Origin: Spirosoma sp. KCTC 42546
Lineage (GTDB): Bacteria > Bacteroidota > Bacteroidia > Cytophagales > Spirosomataceae
Assembly: GCF_006965485.1 (NCBI RefSeq)
Contig: NZ_CP041360.1
Span: 8,350,501-8,414,500, forward strand
Direction: 5' to 3'
Length of the DNA stretch: 64,000 nucleotides
Made by a program: the position numbers and the translations under genes. Shown here piece by piece: positions 35,986 to 43,582 of the stretch. The notes under the pieces are model-generated. The model made no database searches. It worked only from the letters and a program-made list of their open reading frames with translations, and was not told the DNA's origin. Position 1 is the first letter of the stretch. Each line of letters begins with the position of its first letter.

Positions 35986-37107
35986 ATGATACGCTCAACG
36001 ACTTTTTTACTAATCCTTCTCACTCTTTCCGGTTTTTCGGAACGGCCGGAAGGGTATGTCAGGAAGTCGGAGAAAATACGGGAGTTTACCATTACGGAGA
36101 ACGATACGACGTCATACACCCTAAAACTGGCTTTTAATGAGCTGGATCAGCCGTCGTATTTCTTTCGGAATGTGTTTACGCCCGTCTGCCTGACGGGTGA
36201 GTGCAAGCCAGTATATATCAATTTCTATTGGGATCTTTTGGGCAACTACACTCGCTACGATTTACCGCCGGGAGAAGTACTCACCAAAATGGATCACCGG
36301 GAGTTCAAACAGGAAGACTACGATAAGTTACGGGACATTCTGGACAATACGAACTCGCTGCTGAAAGACGTAGCGATGGAGGATCTGGTCGGGAAAGGCA
36401 CCGAAAATCTGGCCGACTCGGTAGATGCCAAAGCGGGCGCGACCTTGAAAACCGTTAAAAATGAAGTGATCGATGGCGCGGTGTATACCTGTTACACGCT
36501 TTGGCACATCGCTCATGGAAAGGTGGCCGATGAAATGCAAAAGATAACCGAATCGTACCGGACAGACGACCTGCTGCACCGCTTTCTGACTAGCAGTAAC
36601 TATCATTACCAATACTGGGCAATGGAGAAAGTGGTCGATAAGGCAGGGAATGTAGTGGAGGCATTTACGACCGATATGCTGCAGATCATCCGGGGGAAAA
36701 ACGTTTTTACGGCCCGATCGGCCTTGCAAAAAATTAGTAACCCGTTTTTTGCTAGTAATGCTCGTCAGGTCTGGCTTTGGGAAACCTACCAATCAGCGGG
36801 CTACCCAATGCAAATCGCTATTCTGAAAAAGCTGGCTAAAATCCCGTTCCAGAATTCGCTGGCCGAAGCAACTGCTAAAGCGATGGTTAATGCCAATCGG
36901 GAGCAGTTTACGCTGATGCTCAAGTTGCTGGAAACTCAGCCCAAATTGTCCGAGAAAGCCCTGCAAACGATGGCCAGTGAGTTAGATACACCCAATCAGG
37001 ACTATGCAACGGAGATCAACCGAGTCCTAACCAATTTCCATCCGAAGAACCGCGCTGTTGTGGCAAAGATGAACGCCTTTAAACATAAAGCTACGCAAAC
37101 CAGATAG
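35986..37107 (+). CDS. secreted protein with FMN-binding-like AGAT motif
   Basis: 373 residues with a probable signal peptide (MIRSTTFLLILLTLSGFSE). Residues 147-157 read VDAKAGATLKT, close to the D-x-x-S-G-A-T-x-x-S site where ApbE attaches FMN to a threonine; Thr153 would be that residue. The first Ser is Ala here, which weakens the case. VFTPVCLTGECKPVYINFYWD (62-82) precedes it. The second half is helical and HEAT-like. ApbE is encoded two genes later and a FAD oxidoreductase in between, so it may be a flavinylated electron carrier. Confidence 0.55.
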   Translation: MIRSTTFLLILLTLSGFSERPEGYVRKSEKIREFTITENDTTSYTLKLAFNELDQPSYFFRNVFTPVCLTGECKPVYINFYWDLLGNYTRYDLPPGEVLTKMDHREFKQEDYDKLRDILDNTNSLLKDVAMEDLVGKGTENLADSVDAKAGATLKTVKNEVIDGAVYTCYTLWHIAHGKVADEMQKITESYRTDDLLHRFLTSSNYHYQYWAMEKVVDKAGNVVEAFTTDMLQIIRGKNVFTARSALQKISNPFFASNARQVWLWETYQSAGYPMQIAILKKLAKIPFQNSLAEATAKAMVNANREQFTLMLKLLETQPKLSEKALQTMASELDTPNQDYATEINRVLTNFHPKNRAVVAKMNAFKHKATQTR

Positions 37108-37232
37108 AACGCTGATTATCATGATTATTAAGATTTCTCTATGATATTTTCAGCAAAACAGAATATCCATTTCAGCTCAAGAAATTATAGATCATAACCA
37201 ATAATAAGCATCATAAAAATCAGCGTTCTATC
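37103..37232. repeat. inverted repeat flanking a 100-base AT-rich spacer
   Basis: GATAGAACGCTGATT (37103-37117) pairs perfectly with 37218-37232. The left arm covers the stop codon of the preceding gene. The spacer holds several weaker ATCAT/ATGAT pairings. The next gene starts 21 bases after. Confidence 0.65.
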
Positions 37233-37252
37233 AATCCAAATCGAAAAATGAG

Positions 37253-39058
37253 ATGAAATCAATTTATCAATTTCTGTTCTTCCTGCTGCTTTCTCTGCCT
37301 CTGGTGGCGCAGGATCAGGTTTTTGTCGAGACGGAATCGTTTCAGAATAAAGGCGGCTGGGTAATCGACCAGCAATCCTTTGTCGTTATCGGTTCCTCCT
37401 ACATGATGGCCCACGGGATGGGACGTCCGGTAAAGGACGCGACAACAACAGTAAGCTTCCCCAAAAAGGGCAAATACCAACTCTGGGTACGCACCAAAGA
37501 CTGGGCCCCTTTTCCGAAAGGTCCAGGGAAATTTCAGGTGGTCGTTGATAATCAGCCCGTAAAAATGGTCTTCGGCGAAAGCGGTTCGGACGAATGGAAA
37601 TGGTATAACGGTGGAGAAGTTGATATTAAAAGCGATCAGGTCAATCTGGCCCTACATGATTTAACTGGTTTCAACGGTCGCTGCGACGCGATTCTGTTTA
37701 CGAACGCGCCTAAATTCACACCACCTGATAAGCTGGAGGCATTAACTGCCTTTCGGAATAAACTACTCAATCTGACCGGCACTACGGCCAATGCGGGGCA
37801 GTTCGATCTGGTTGTTGTTGGAGGAGGTATTGCCGGAACCTGTGCCGCACTTTCAGCCGCTCGCATGGGTTTAAAAGTGGCCCTGATTCAGGATCGCCCG
37901 TTGTTAGGCGGAAATAATAGTTCGGAGGTTCGGGTGCATCTCCGGGGCGAAACCGATCAGAATCACTATCCTAAACTCGGCCGTATCGTTCGGGAAATGG
38001 ACAATGGCGATCCGGGCAATGGCAATCCGAACGGCAACGAATATGGCGATGCCCGGAAAATTGCCATCGTGAAAGCCGAACGGAACATTAAGCTGTTCCT
38101 GAATACCCACGTGTACAAAGCCGAAAAAGATAAGGATAAAGTAACCGCGGTTGTGGGCAGAGATATAGCTACCAACAAGGAAACTCGCTTCGAAGGAACC
38201 TACTTTGCCGACTGTACCGGCGATGGTACGCTCGGGGCTCTGATTGGTGCCGACTACCGGTTTGGTCGCGAGAGCAAGGCCGAAACGGGGGAATCACTTG
38301 CCGCTGAAAAATCGGATAACTTTACGCTGGGTACATCCAATCTATGGGCCTCGCTGGAGCGAGATACCGCTTCGTCATTCCCCGAGGTGCCCTGGGCGCT
38401 GCCCTTTTCGGATGAGTATCACATCGATGAAGCTCGCTCCGACTGGCAGTGGGAAACGGGTTTCGGGAATTATAACACCATCACCGATGCCGAGAAAATA
38501 CGCGACCATAATCTGCGGGCGATCTACGGCAACTGGTCATATCTGAAAAAGAATAAGTCCGAAAAATACGCGAAGCGTGAACTCGCCTGGGTGGCTTACA
38601 TTGGTGGCAAGCGCGAATCTCGTCGGCTCCTCGGCGACCATATTCTTACCCAAATGGACATTCAGGAAGGCAAACAATATCCGGATGGCACCGTAACCGC
38701 TACCTGGACTATTGACTTACACTTTCCTGACCCCAAGAACAGCAAATACTTTGAGGGACAGGAGTTTTTTGCCGGAACGAAACACATCAAAGTGGCTCCG
38801 TATACCATTCCATACCGCTGTTTGTATTCGAAGAATATTTCCAACCTATTTATGGCGGGTCGTAACATCAGTACAACACATGTGGCTTTTGGCAGTACGC
38901 GCGTTATGCGTACCTGCGGTATGATGGGCGAAGTTGTTGGCTTTGCCGCCTACATGGCTAAAAAATACAATACGGCTCCACGGGGCGTTTATCAGGAACA
39001 CTTGCCGGAATTTATGGCAATCATTAAAGATGAACCCACAGCAAGCAGCAAGCCTTAG
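37253..39058 (+). CDS. secreted FAD-dependent oxidoreductase with N-terminal beta-sandwich
   Basis: 601 residues. A signal peptide covers 1-19 (MKSIYQFLFFLLLSLPLVAQ). Residues about 22-160 form a carbohydrate-binding-like sandwich (YQLWVRTKDWAPF). The FAD Rossmann motif DLVVVGGGIAGTCAALSAARMG lies near 185-206, with LLGGNNSSEVRVH next, as in the FAD_oxidored family. The C-terminal NISNLFMAGRNISTTHVAFGSTRVM is typical. It likely oxidises or reduces a sugar-linked substrate in the periplasm. It follows the FMN-motif protein and precedes apbE. Reaction unknown. Confidence 0.88.
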   Translation: MKSIYQFLFFLLLSLPLVAQDQVFVETESFQNKGGWVIDQQSFVVIGSSYMMAHGMGRPVKDATTTVSFPKKGKYQLWVRTKDWAPFPKGPGKFQVVVDNQPVKMVFGESGSDEWKWYNGGEVDIKSDQVNLALHDLTGFNGRCDAILFTNAPKFTPPDKLEALTAFRNKLLNLTGTTANAGQFDLVVVGGGIAGTCAALSAARMGLKVALIQDRPLLGGNNSSEVRVHLRGETDQNHYPKLGRIVREMDNGDPGNGNPNGNEYGDARKIAIVKAERNIKLFLNTHVYKAEKDKDKVTAVVGRDIATNKETRFEGTYFADCTGDGTLGALIGADYRFGRESKAETGESLAAEKSDNFTLGTSNLWASLERDTASSFPEVPWALPFSDEYHIDEARSDWQWETGFGNYNTITDAEKIRDHNLRAIYGNWSYLKKNKSEKYAKRELAWVAYIGGKRESRRLLGDHILTQMDIQEGKQYPDGTVTATWTIDLHFPDPKNSKYFEGQEFFAGTKHIKVAPYTIPYRCLYSKNISNLFMAGRNISTTHVAFGSTRVMRTCGMMGEVVGFAAYMAKKYNTAPRGVYQEHLPEFMAIIKDEPTASSKP

Positions 39059-40088
39059 AAGAACCCCCAACCCCCTAAAGGGGGCTAAAACCTCCGGGAG
39101 AAAAGCCCCCTTTAGGGGGTTGGGGGTTCTTCTATTTCTCTTCACTACCTCTTTCTCAGCGGCCACGGAGCTGCCAATGGTCAATCTGGAAGGGGAAGCG
39201 CAGGGAACAACGTATCATATCAAGTACCGGGACGAGCAGCAGCGTAATCTCAAAAAAGAAATTGATTCGGTCCTGATCACGATTGACAAATGCCTGTCGA
39301 CCTATCGGGCAGACTCCGAGATTTCGCGGTTCAATCGGTCGGAGAGGCACCAGTTTGAGTCGCCCTATTTTTATCCGGTTTTGAAAAAATCGGAAGAAGT
39401 ATTCCGGGCAACCAACGGGGCTTTTGATCCAACCGTCATGCCGTTAGTCGAAGCCTACGGGTTTGGTCCTAAAAAAATACGATTACCTGAGCCAGTTAAC
39501 ATTGATTCATTAGTACAACTAGTTGGTTTTCAAAAGGTCTCATTCGACGCTGTGTCGATCCGGAAGCTAACCAAAAATATACGGCTGGATTTCAATGGGA
39601 TTGCCCAGGGTTACTCGGTCGATGTTGTTTCGGAGTTTCTGGAAAGTAGAGGCATTGATCGGTACATGGTAGAAATTGGCGGGGAGATTCGTACTAAAGG
39701 GAAGAAAGGCGAAGACCAGGTCTGGACAATCGGGATTGAAAACCCACTTCAGCCCGGAAAAATGCTGACGACTCTGAAACTGGTAAACCGGGCGATGACA
39801 ACCGCTGGAAATTACCGCAACCACTACGAATCGAATGGCCAGACGTTTAGCCACATCATCAATCCCAAAACGGGGATGATGGAACAAAGTTCGGTGTTGA
39901 GCGTAACAGTTTTTGCACCGGATGCGATCACTGCCGATGGGTACGATACGGCCTTTTTCGTGATGGGTCTGGACGCCACGAAGCGGTTTCTGTCGACCCG
40001 GAAAGACCTGGACGTATACATTGTTTACACCGGGGAGGACGGCCAACCAAAGACATTCGTTACCGAAGGATTGAAAAAAGAGCAGTAG
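39030..40088 (+). CDS. apbE: FAD:protein FMN transferase ApbE
   Basis: About 350 residues. ApbE moves FMN from FAD onto a Thr of an extracytoplasmic protein, with Mg2+. The core EAQGTTYHIKYRD, LDFNGIAQGYSVD, GGEIRTKGKKG, HIINPKTGMM and ADGYDTAFFVMG are present. The start is uncertain. The ATG at 39030 gives an N-terminus translated from the palindrome (RRTPNPLKGA). A TTG at 39120 gives a short signal peptide, GVLLFLFTTSFSAATEL, and seems plausible too. Either way the catalytic domain is exported. The first 29 bases overlap the FAD gene if 39030 is used. Confidence 0.9.
   Translation: MNPQQAASLRRTPNPLKGAKTSGRKAPFRGLGVLLFLFTTSFSAATELPMVNLEGEAQGTTYHIKYRDEQQRNLKKEIDSVLITIDKCLSTYRADSEISRFNRSERHQFESPYFYPVLKKSEEVFRATNGAFDPTVMPLVEAYGFGPKKIRLPEPVNIDSLVQLVGFQKVSFDAVSIRKLTKNIRLDFNGIAQGYSVDVVSEFLESRGIDRYMVEIGGEIRTKGKKGEDQVWTIGIENPLQPGKMLTTLKLVNRAMTTAGNYRNHYESNGQTFSHIINPKTGMMEQSSVLSVTVFAPDAITADGYDTAFFVMGLDATKRFLSTRKDLDVYIVYTGEDGQPKTFVTEGLKKEQ
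39057..39133. repeat. perfect 30-bp palindrome at the apbE start
   Basis: Arms 39057-39086 and 39104-39133 pair perfectly around a 17-base loop. The arm carries the C-rich unit CCCCCAACCCCCTAAAGGGGG typical of Bacteroidota intergenic repeats (family knowledge). It begins in the stop codon of the FAD oxidoreductase and runs through the presumed N-terminal codons of apbE. Confidence 0.85.
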
Positions 40089-40168
40089 CCAATAAATGGA
40101 TAATGTAAAATGAATAATGGATAACTGGTGACTCCAATTATCTATTGTCCATTAGTTTAAAACCTGAT

Positions 40169-42757
40169 ATGAAAAATAAACTAATAGCCACTGTCTATTT
40201 GCTGACGCTAAGCGCCTTTGCAAGTTTTAGCTCAACCAATGGACAGACCATTTCACCGCAATTGGCCAACGATCGAATTCGTTTGGTCTGGGCGAAAACG
40301 GCCCGTGGCTTTGAAGGAAAGCAGATTCAAGTGAAGAAAGGCGACCGCTGGCTAACCGTTGGGACACCATCCGGCGAAAACACCTTGCTCTATACGGCCG
40401 AGAAACCGTCCGATAAGCCGGATACAACATTTAAAGACCTTACTGGTGCTGTTTTCCCAAGCGAAAAATACCATTATCAGCAAGTGCAATGGGCGGAAAG
40501 CACCAATCCGGTTTCACTGAACAAAGCCGGTCAGGCCATTCACTTTTTCCCGCAAAAAGCAGAACAGACAAGTAAAAACAACCTGGTCTTTCGGCAGGAA
40601 ACCGACGTTGCTACGATTGTTACGGAATGGACGTTAGACCCGAAGTTCGCGTCAGATATTATTGTCAAACAGACGATTACACCCAAGAAAGCGGGTTATT
40701 TTTCCCTCGCCACTCCAACACTCGCTACAGTTACTGAACAGAATCTGGCCTGGGCAACGGTACCGGGCTATTTTCAGGGGAACAAGCTTCAGCCAAATTT
40801 TGCACTGGCGTATGCCTACGGACACGGCATTCCAACCCTGCCCGTTATCTATCGCGAACGGTGCGCCAGTACACTTAGCCCGATGATTACCACCAAAAAT
40901 GGGGTTACGCTCGCCGTTATTCCCGAACCGGGTCTGGCACGCGATCCCTGGGCAAACGACAAAATCACGCAAATAGACTGGAACATTGGGCTGTCGCACA
41001 TGAACCGCAAAGCCCAACTGTCTCCAACGCTATATTATCCCGTTTTGGGCGAGCCAAAATCGGCGTTAAAATCGGGCGAGTCGATTAGTTATACCTTCCG
41101 ATACAGCCTCACCGATGGTGACTGGTTCAAGGCACTGAATCATGCAGTCTACGACATTTATCAGTTCAAACAATCATTGGCACTGCGGCAAAGCAAACAA
41201 TCGTTGATCGATCGCATCGAAAAAATGCACCATTACCTGACCGACCCGAAAACATCGTTATGGAACATTGAGGAATTTGAGGGCAAGAAAATCGGGGCGC
41301 AATCGTATCTGGGTGGCGTAGTTGGTTCTAACAAAGACGCCATGAAAAACTCCGATTATGGTGCGATGTGGATGCTGGCCAATGCAACGAAAGATCCGCT
41401 GCTCACCCAAAACGTGTTGCCCTACGCCGAGAATTTCAAACTCGCCCAGCAGGAAACGGGGAATAGCTTTTTCAAGGGCGCACCCGAGGGCCAGTATTAT
41501 CTGGCAAAATCCAAAAAGTTTGTGGAGGAGTGGGGCGAGGTTGTCGAGCCTATTGGCCTCACCTATTACACCATGCTCGACATTGGCAATATGCTGTTGT
41601 TCGAGACTGCCAATACCGAACTGAAAGAACGACTGCGCTTCGGTGCCGACCGGCTGTTAACCTGGCAAAAACCGGATGGTAGTTGGGCAGTGGCCTATGA
41701 CCGTCATACGGAAAAGGAAATTTTCAAAGACATTCTGGATGTCAGACCCACATTCTACGGATTAATTGTGGCCTACCGCATCCTGCAAGAGCCTAAGTAT
41801 CTCGCAGCAGCCCGAAAAGGGGCCGACTGGTTTCTCAAAAACGCCATTGCAACGGGAAGCTACCTCGGTGTATGTGGCGATGCACGCTACGCACCCGATT
41901 TCGCGACGGGCCAGTCGGCACAGGCGCTCTTGGATCTGTATGATTTAACCAAGGACGCCCGCTACAAAGCGGCTGCTATTATCGCTGCTAAGGTGTATAC
42001 CACGTCGATTTACACCCACCCAATTGCCAGCCATAAAGCAAAAACCGTAAACGGAACCCCGCGCGAAGACTGGGAGATTAGCCAATCGGGGTTGAGCTTT
42101 GAACATGGTGGCATTTTCGGTTCAGCGACCCGGAACGGGCCTATTCAACTCTGCAGTCATGCGGGCCTGTTCATTCGGATGTATGGCTTAACCAAGGAGC
42201 CCATTTTTGCCGATATGGCCCGTGCAGGTGCCATCGGACGGGATGCGTTTGTCGATCCCAAAACCAGCGTTGCGTCCTATTATTGGCAAACCATGAACCG
42301 AGGTGCCGGTCCTTACCCGCACCATGCCTGGTGGCAAATTGGCTGGCTAACCGATTACCTGATGGCCGAAGCCGAATTGCGGTCAGCCGGTAAAGTGACC
42401 TTTCCGCGCGGGTTTGTAACGCCAAAAGTTGGTCCGCATCAGACCTACGGTTTCAAAGCCGGTACGATTTACGGCCAACCGGCCACACTCTTGATTCAGG
42501 AAGGATTAGTACAACCCGACAGCCCCGTTATCGACTACATGCTGGCCCAATCTGCCGATCAGAAAAAGCTATACGTCGTTTTGCAGAACAATCGGGCACA
42601 ACCAACGAAATCTAAATTAGTCCTCAATCCGACAGTATTAAAAAAGAGCATTGCAGGTGCCAAGTGGCTTCCCACGAATCAGACGGTTTCTGCCGATGCC
42701 CTCTCGATTGAGTTGCCGGGCTTTGGGCAGAGTGTACTAGAAATTGATTTACAGTAA
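40169..42757 (+). CDS. secreted alpha/alpha-toroid protein, possible glycan-active enzyme
   Basis: About 862 residues from the ATG at 40169 (an upstream TTG at 40145 is less likely). A signal peptide covers about 1-28, ending SSTNGQT. The N-terminal half (30-330) is beta-rich. From about residue 370 come helical repeats with LLTWQKPDGSWAVAYD, GADWFLKNAIATGSYLGVC and YKAAAIIAAKVY, the pattern of an (alpha/alpha) toroid as in glycoside hydrolases and lyases. Similar proteins in the phylum are often annotated loosely. No catalytic residue can be named. It likely acts on the glycan of this locus. Confidence 0.65.
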   Translation: MKNKLIATVYLLTLSAFASFSSTNGQTISPQLANDRIRLVWAKTARGFEGKQIQVKKGDRWLTVGTPSGENTLLYTAEKPSDKPDTTFKDLTGAVFPSEKYHYQQVQWAESTNPVSLNKAGQAIHFFPQKAEQTSKNNLVFRQETDVATIVTEWTLDPKFASDIIVKQTITPKKAGYFSLATPTLATVTEQNLAWATVPGYFQGNKLQPNFALAYAYGHGIPTLPVIYRERCASTLSPMITTKNGVTLAVIPEPGLARDPWANDKITQIDWNIGLSHMNRKAQLSPTLYYPVLGEPKSALKSGESISYTFRYSLTDGDWFKALNHAVYDIYQFKQSLALRQSKQSLIDRIEKMHHYLTDPKTSLWNIEEFEGKKIGAQSYLGGVVGSNKDAMKNSDYGAMWMLANATKDPLLTQNVLPYAENFKLAQQETGNSFFKGAPEGQYYLAKSKKFVEEWGEVVEPIGLTYYTMLDIGNMLLFETANTELKERLRFGADRLLTWQKPDGSWAVAYDRHTEKEIFKDILDVRPTFYGLIVAYRILQEPKYLAAARKGADWFLKNAIATGSYLGVCGDARYAPDFATGQSAQALLDLYDLTKDARYKAAAIIAAKVYTTSIYTHPIASHKAKTVNGTPREDWEISQSGLSFEHGGIFGSATRNGPIQLCSHAGLFIRMYGLTKEPIFADMARAGAIGRDAFVDPKTSVASYYWQTMNRGAGPYPHHAWWQIGWLTDYLMAEAELRSAGKVTFPRGFVTPKVGPHQTYGFKAGTIYGQPATLLIQEGLVQPDSPVIDYMLAQSADQKKLYVVLQNNRAQPTKSKLVLNPTVLKKSIAGAKWLPTNQTVSADALSIELPGFGQSVLEIDLQ

Positions 42758-42828
42758 GGTTGGAGTTAAACGTAGTTCTCGTTGGGCGTAGTCTCTGACT
42801 GCGCTCAACATAAAAACGTAGCCATAAG

Positions 42829-42911
42829 ATGAATACAACCATGGATACAGCAGTCATTGTCATTTCCCTGGCTTTTTTACTGAGAATCGGGTTGTTGTTT
42901 GCCCGAACGGG
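42829..42911 (+). pseudogene. remnant of an SSS symporter 5' end
   Basis: It encodes MNTTMDTAVIVISLAFLLRI and eight more residues. 22 of 28 match the start of the intact symporter at 43583, and 64 of 82 bases match by my count (78%). It breaks off into unrelated sequence at 42912. The differences are mainly conservative, so the copy came from a functional relative. Confidence 0.82.
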
Positions 42912-42917
42912 GGATTA

Positions 42918-43076
42918 TTACTTTTTTTTAAGTTGCTCAGGAAGCCCCGCACGTTCAAGAACCTTGTTTGCCCTCTCCAATTTTTCGGCGAAGGGTTCCC
43001 GTCCGTCTTTTCCTTTCAACACTTTCGTCGGAACAATGACAGACGCAGTTAAGTGGGCATCTTTAGGAGATTTCAT
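42918..43076 (-). CDS. small hypothetical protein, 52 aa, partner of DUF6934-like gene
   Basis: 52 residues from ATG at 43076 to stop at 42918: MKSPKDAHLTASVIVPTKVL at the start, a charged helix EKLERANKVLERAG and a Lys-rich end. It lies 29 bases after the DUF6934-like gene in the same direction, so they look like a two-gene operon. The pairing of a mid-size protein with a short charged one resembles toxin-antitoxin modules, but this is inference. It is short and could be chance; the charged helix makes chance less likely. Confidence 0.5.
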   Translation of the reverse strand: MKSPKDAHLTASVIVPTKVLKGKDGREPFAEKLERANKVLERAGLPEQLKKK

Positions 43077-43105
43077 GTTGCTGCTTGTTTCTATGAATGT
43101 AGAAT

Positions 43106-43546
43106 TTATTTCTTTTCAATCAAATACAACTCGTATTGCTGGCTTATATCGAATGATTCCCAAGCATCGTTTCGAAAGCCAAACAACGAATAGAGGGGAG
43201 CAAGTTCAGAAAGGCCCCGGTTAATTGCCATACGATAAAGACGGTTACGAGCGGGTGTATTTCCGCTAAAAATAATAAGTCGATCTGGATACTTGGTTAG
43301 AAATTCGTTGATGACCCAAAAGGTAGTGGCCATGATTTTACCTGTGTCGCCATTATCGCTAACAACAGAATCGTCAAGCTCTCCAGATAGTTGGTTATAG
43401 TCGCCCAGGGCCAGGTTGTATACGCTGGAATTGATAGTTGGAGCCAGAATGATCGCTTTTAAAATCAATCCGTTACGGCCAATACTTTCAAAGAAAAACT
43501 GTGTAGCGTCGGCATTTGATTGGTAGGAATAACTAGGATGTTGCAC
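43106..43546 (-). CDS. DUF6934-like protein
   Basis: 146 residues starting with GTG at 43546. The features FFESIGRNGLILKAIILAP, YNLALGDYN, DSVVSDNGDTGKIMATTFWVINEF and LIIFSGNTPARNRLYRMAINR match what I recall for the Bacteroidota family DUF6934, small proteins found in variable regions. Function unknown. The start codon lies about 37 bases before the symporter start, on the opposite strand, right at the junction of the inserted block. Confidence 0.65.
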   Translation of the reverse strand: MQHPSYSYQSNADATQFFFESIGRNGLILKAIILAPTINSSVYNLALGDYNQLSGELDDSVVSDNGDTGKIMATTFWVINEFLTKYPDRLIIFSGNTPARNRLYRMAINRGLSELAPLYSLFGFRNDAWESFDISQQYELYLIEKK

Positions 43547-43582
43547 AAATCACGGATTAATTTTCGTCAAAACTAAACAATC

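Noticed and set aside
36328..36792. 154-residue minus-strand frame
   Set aside because: Antisense to the FMN-motif gene, which has a signal peptide and normal composition.
39567..40046. 159-residue minus-strand frame
   Set aside because: Antisense to the conserved catalytic part of apbE.
42829..43224. 131-residue plus-strand frame
   Set aside because: Its first 28 codons are the symporter remnant; the rest is antisense to the DUF6934-like pair and has no protein-like pattern.
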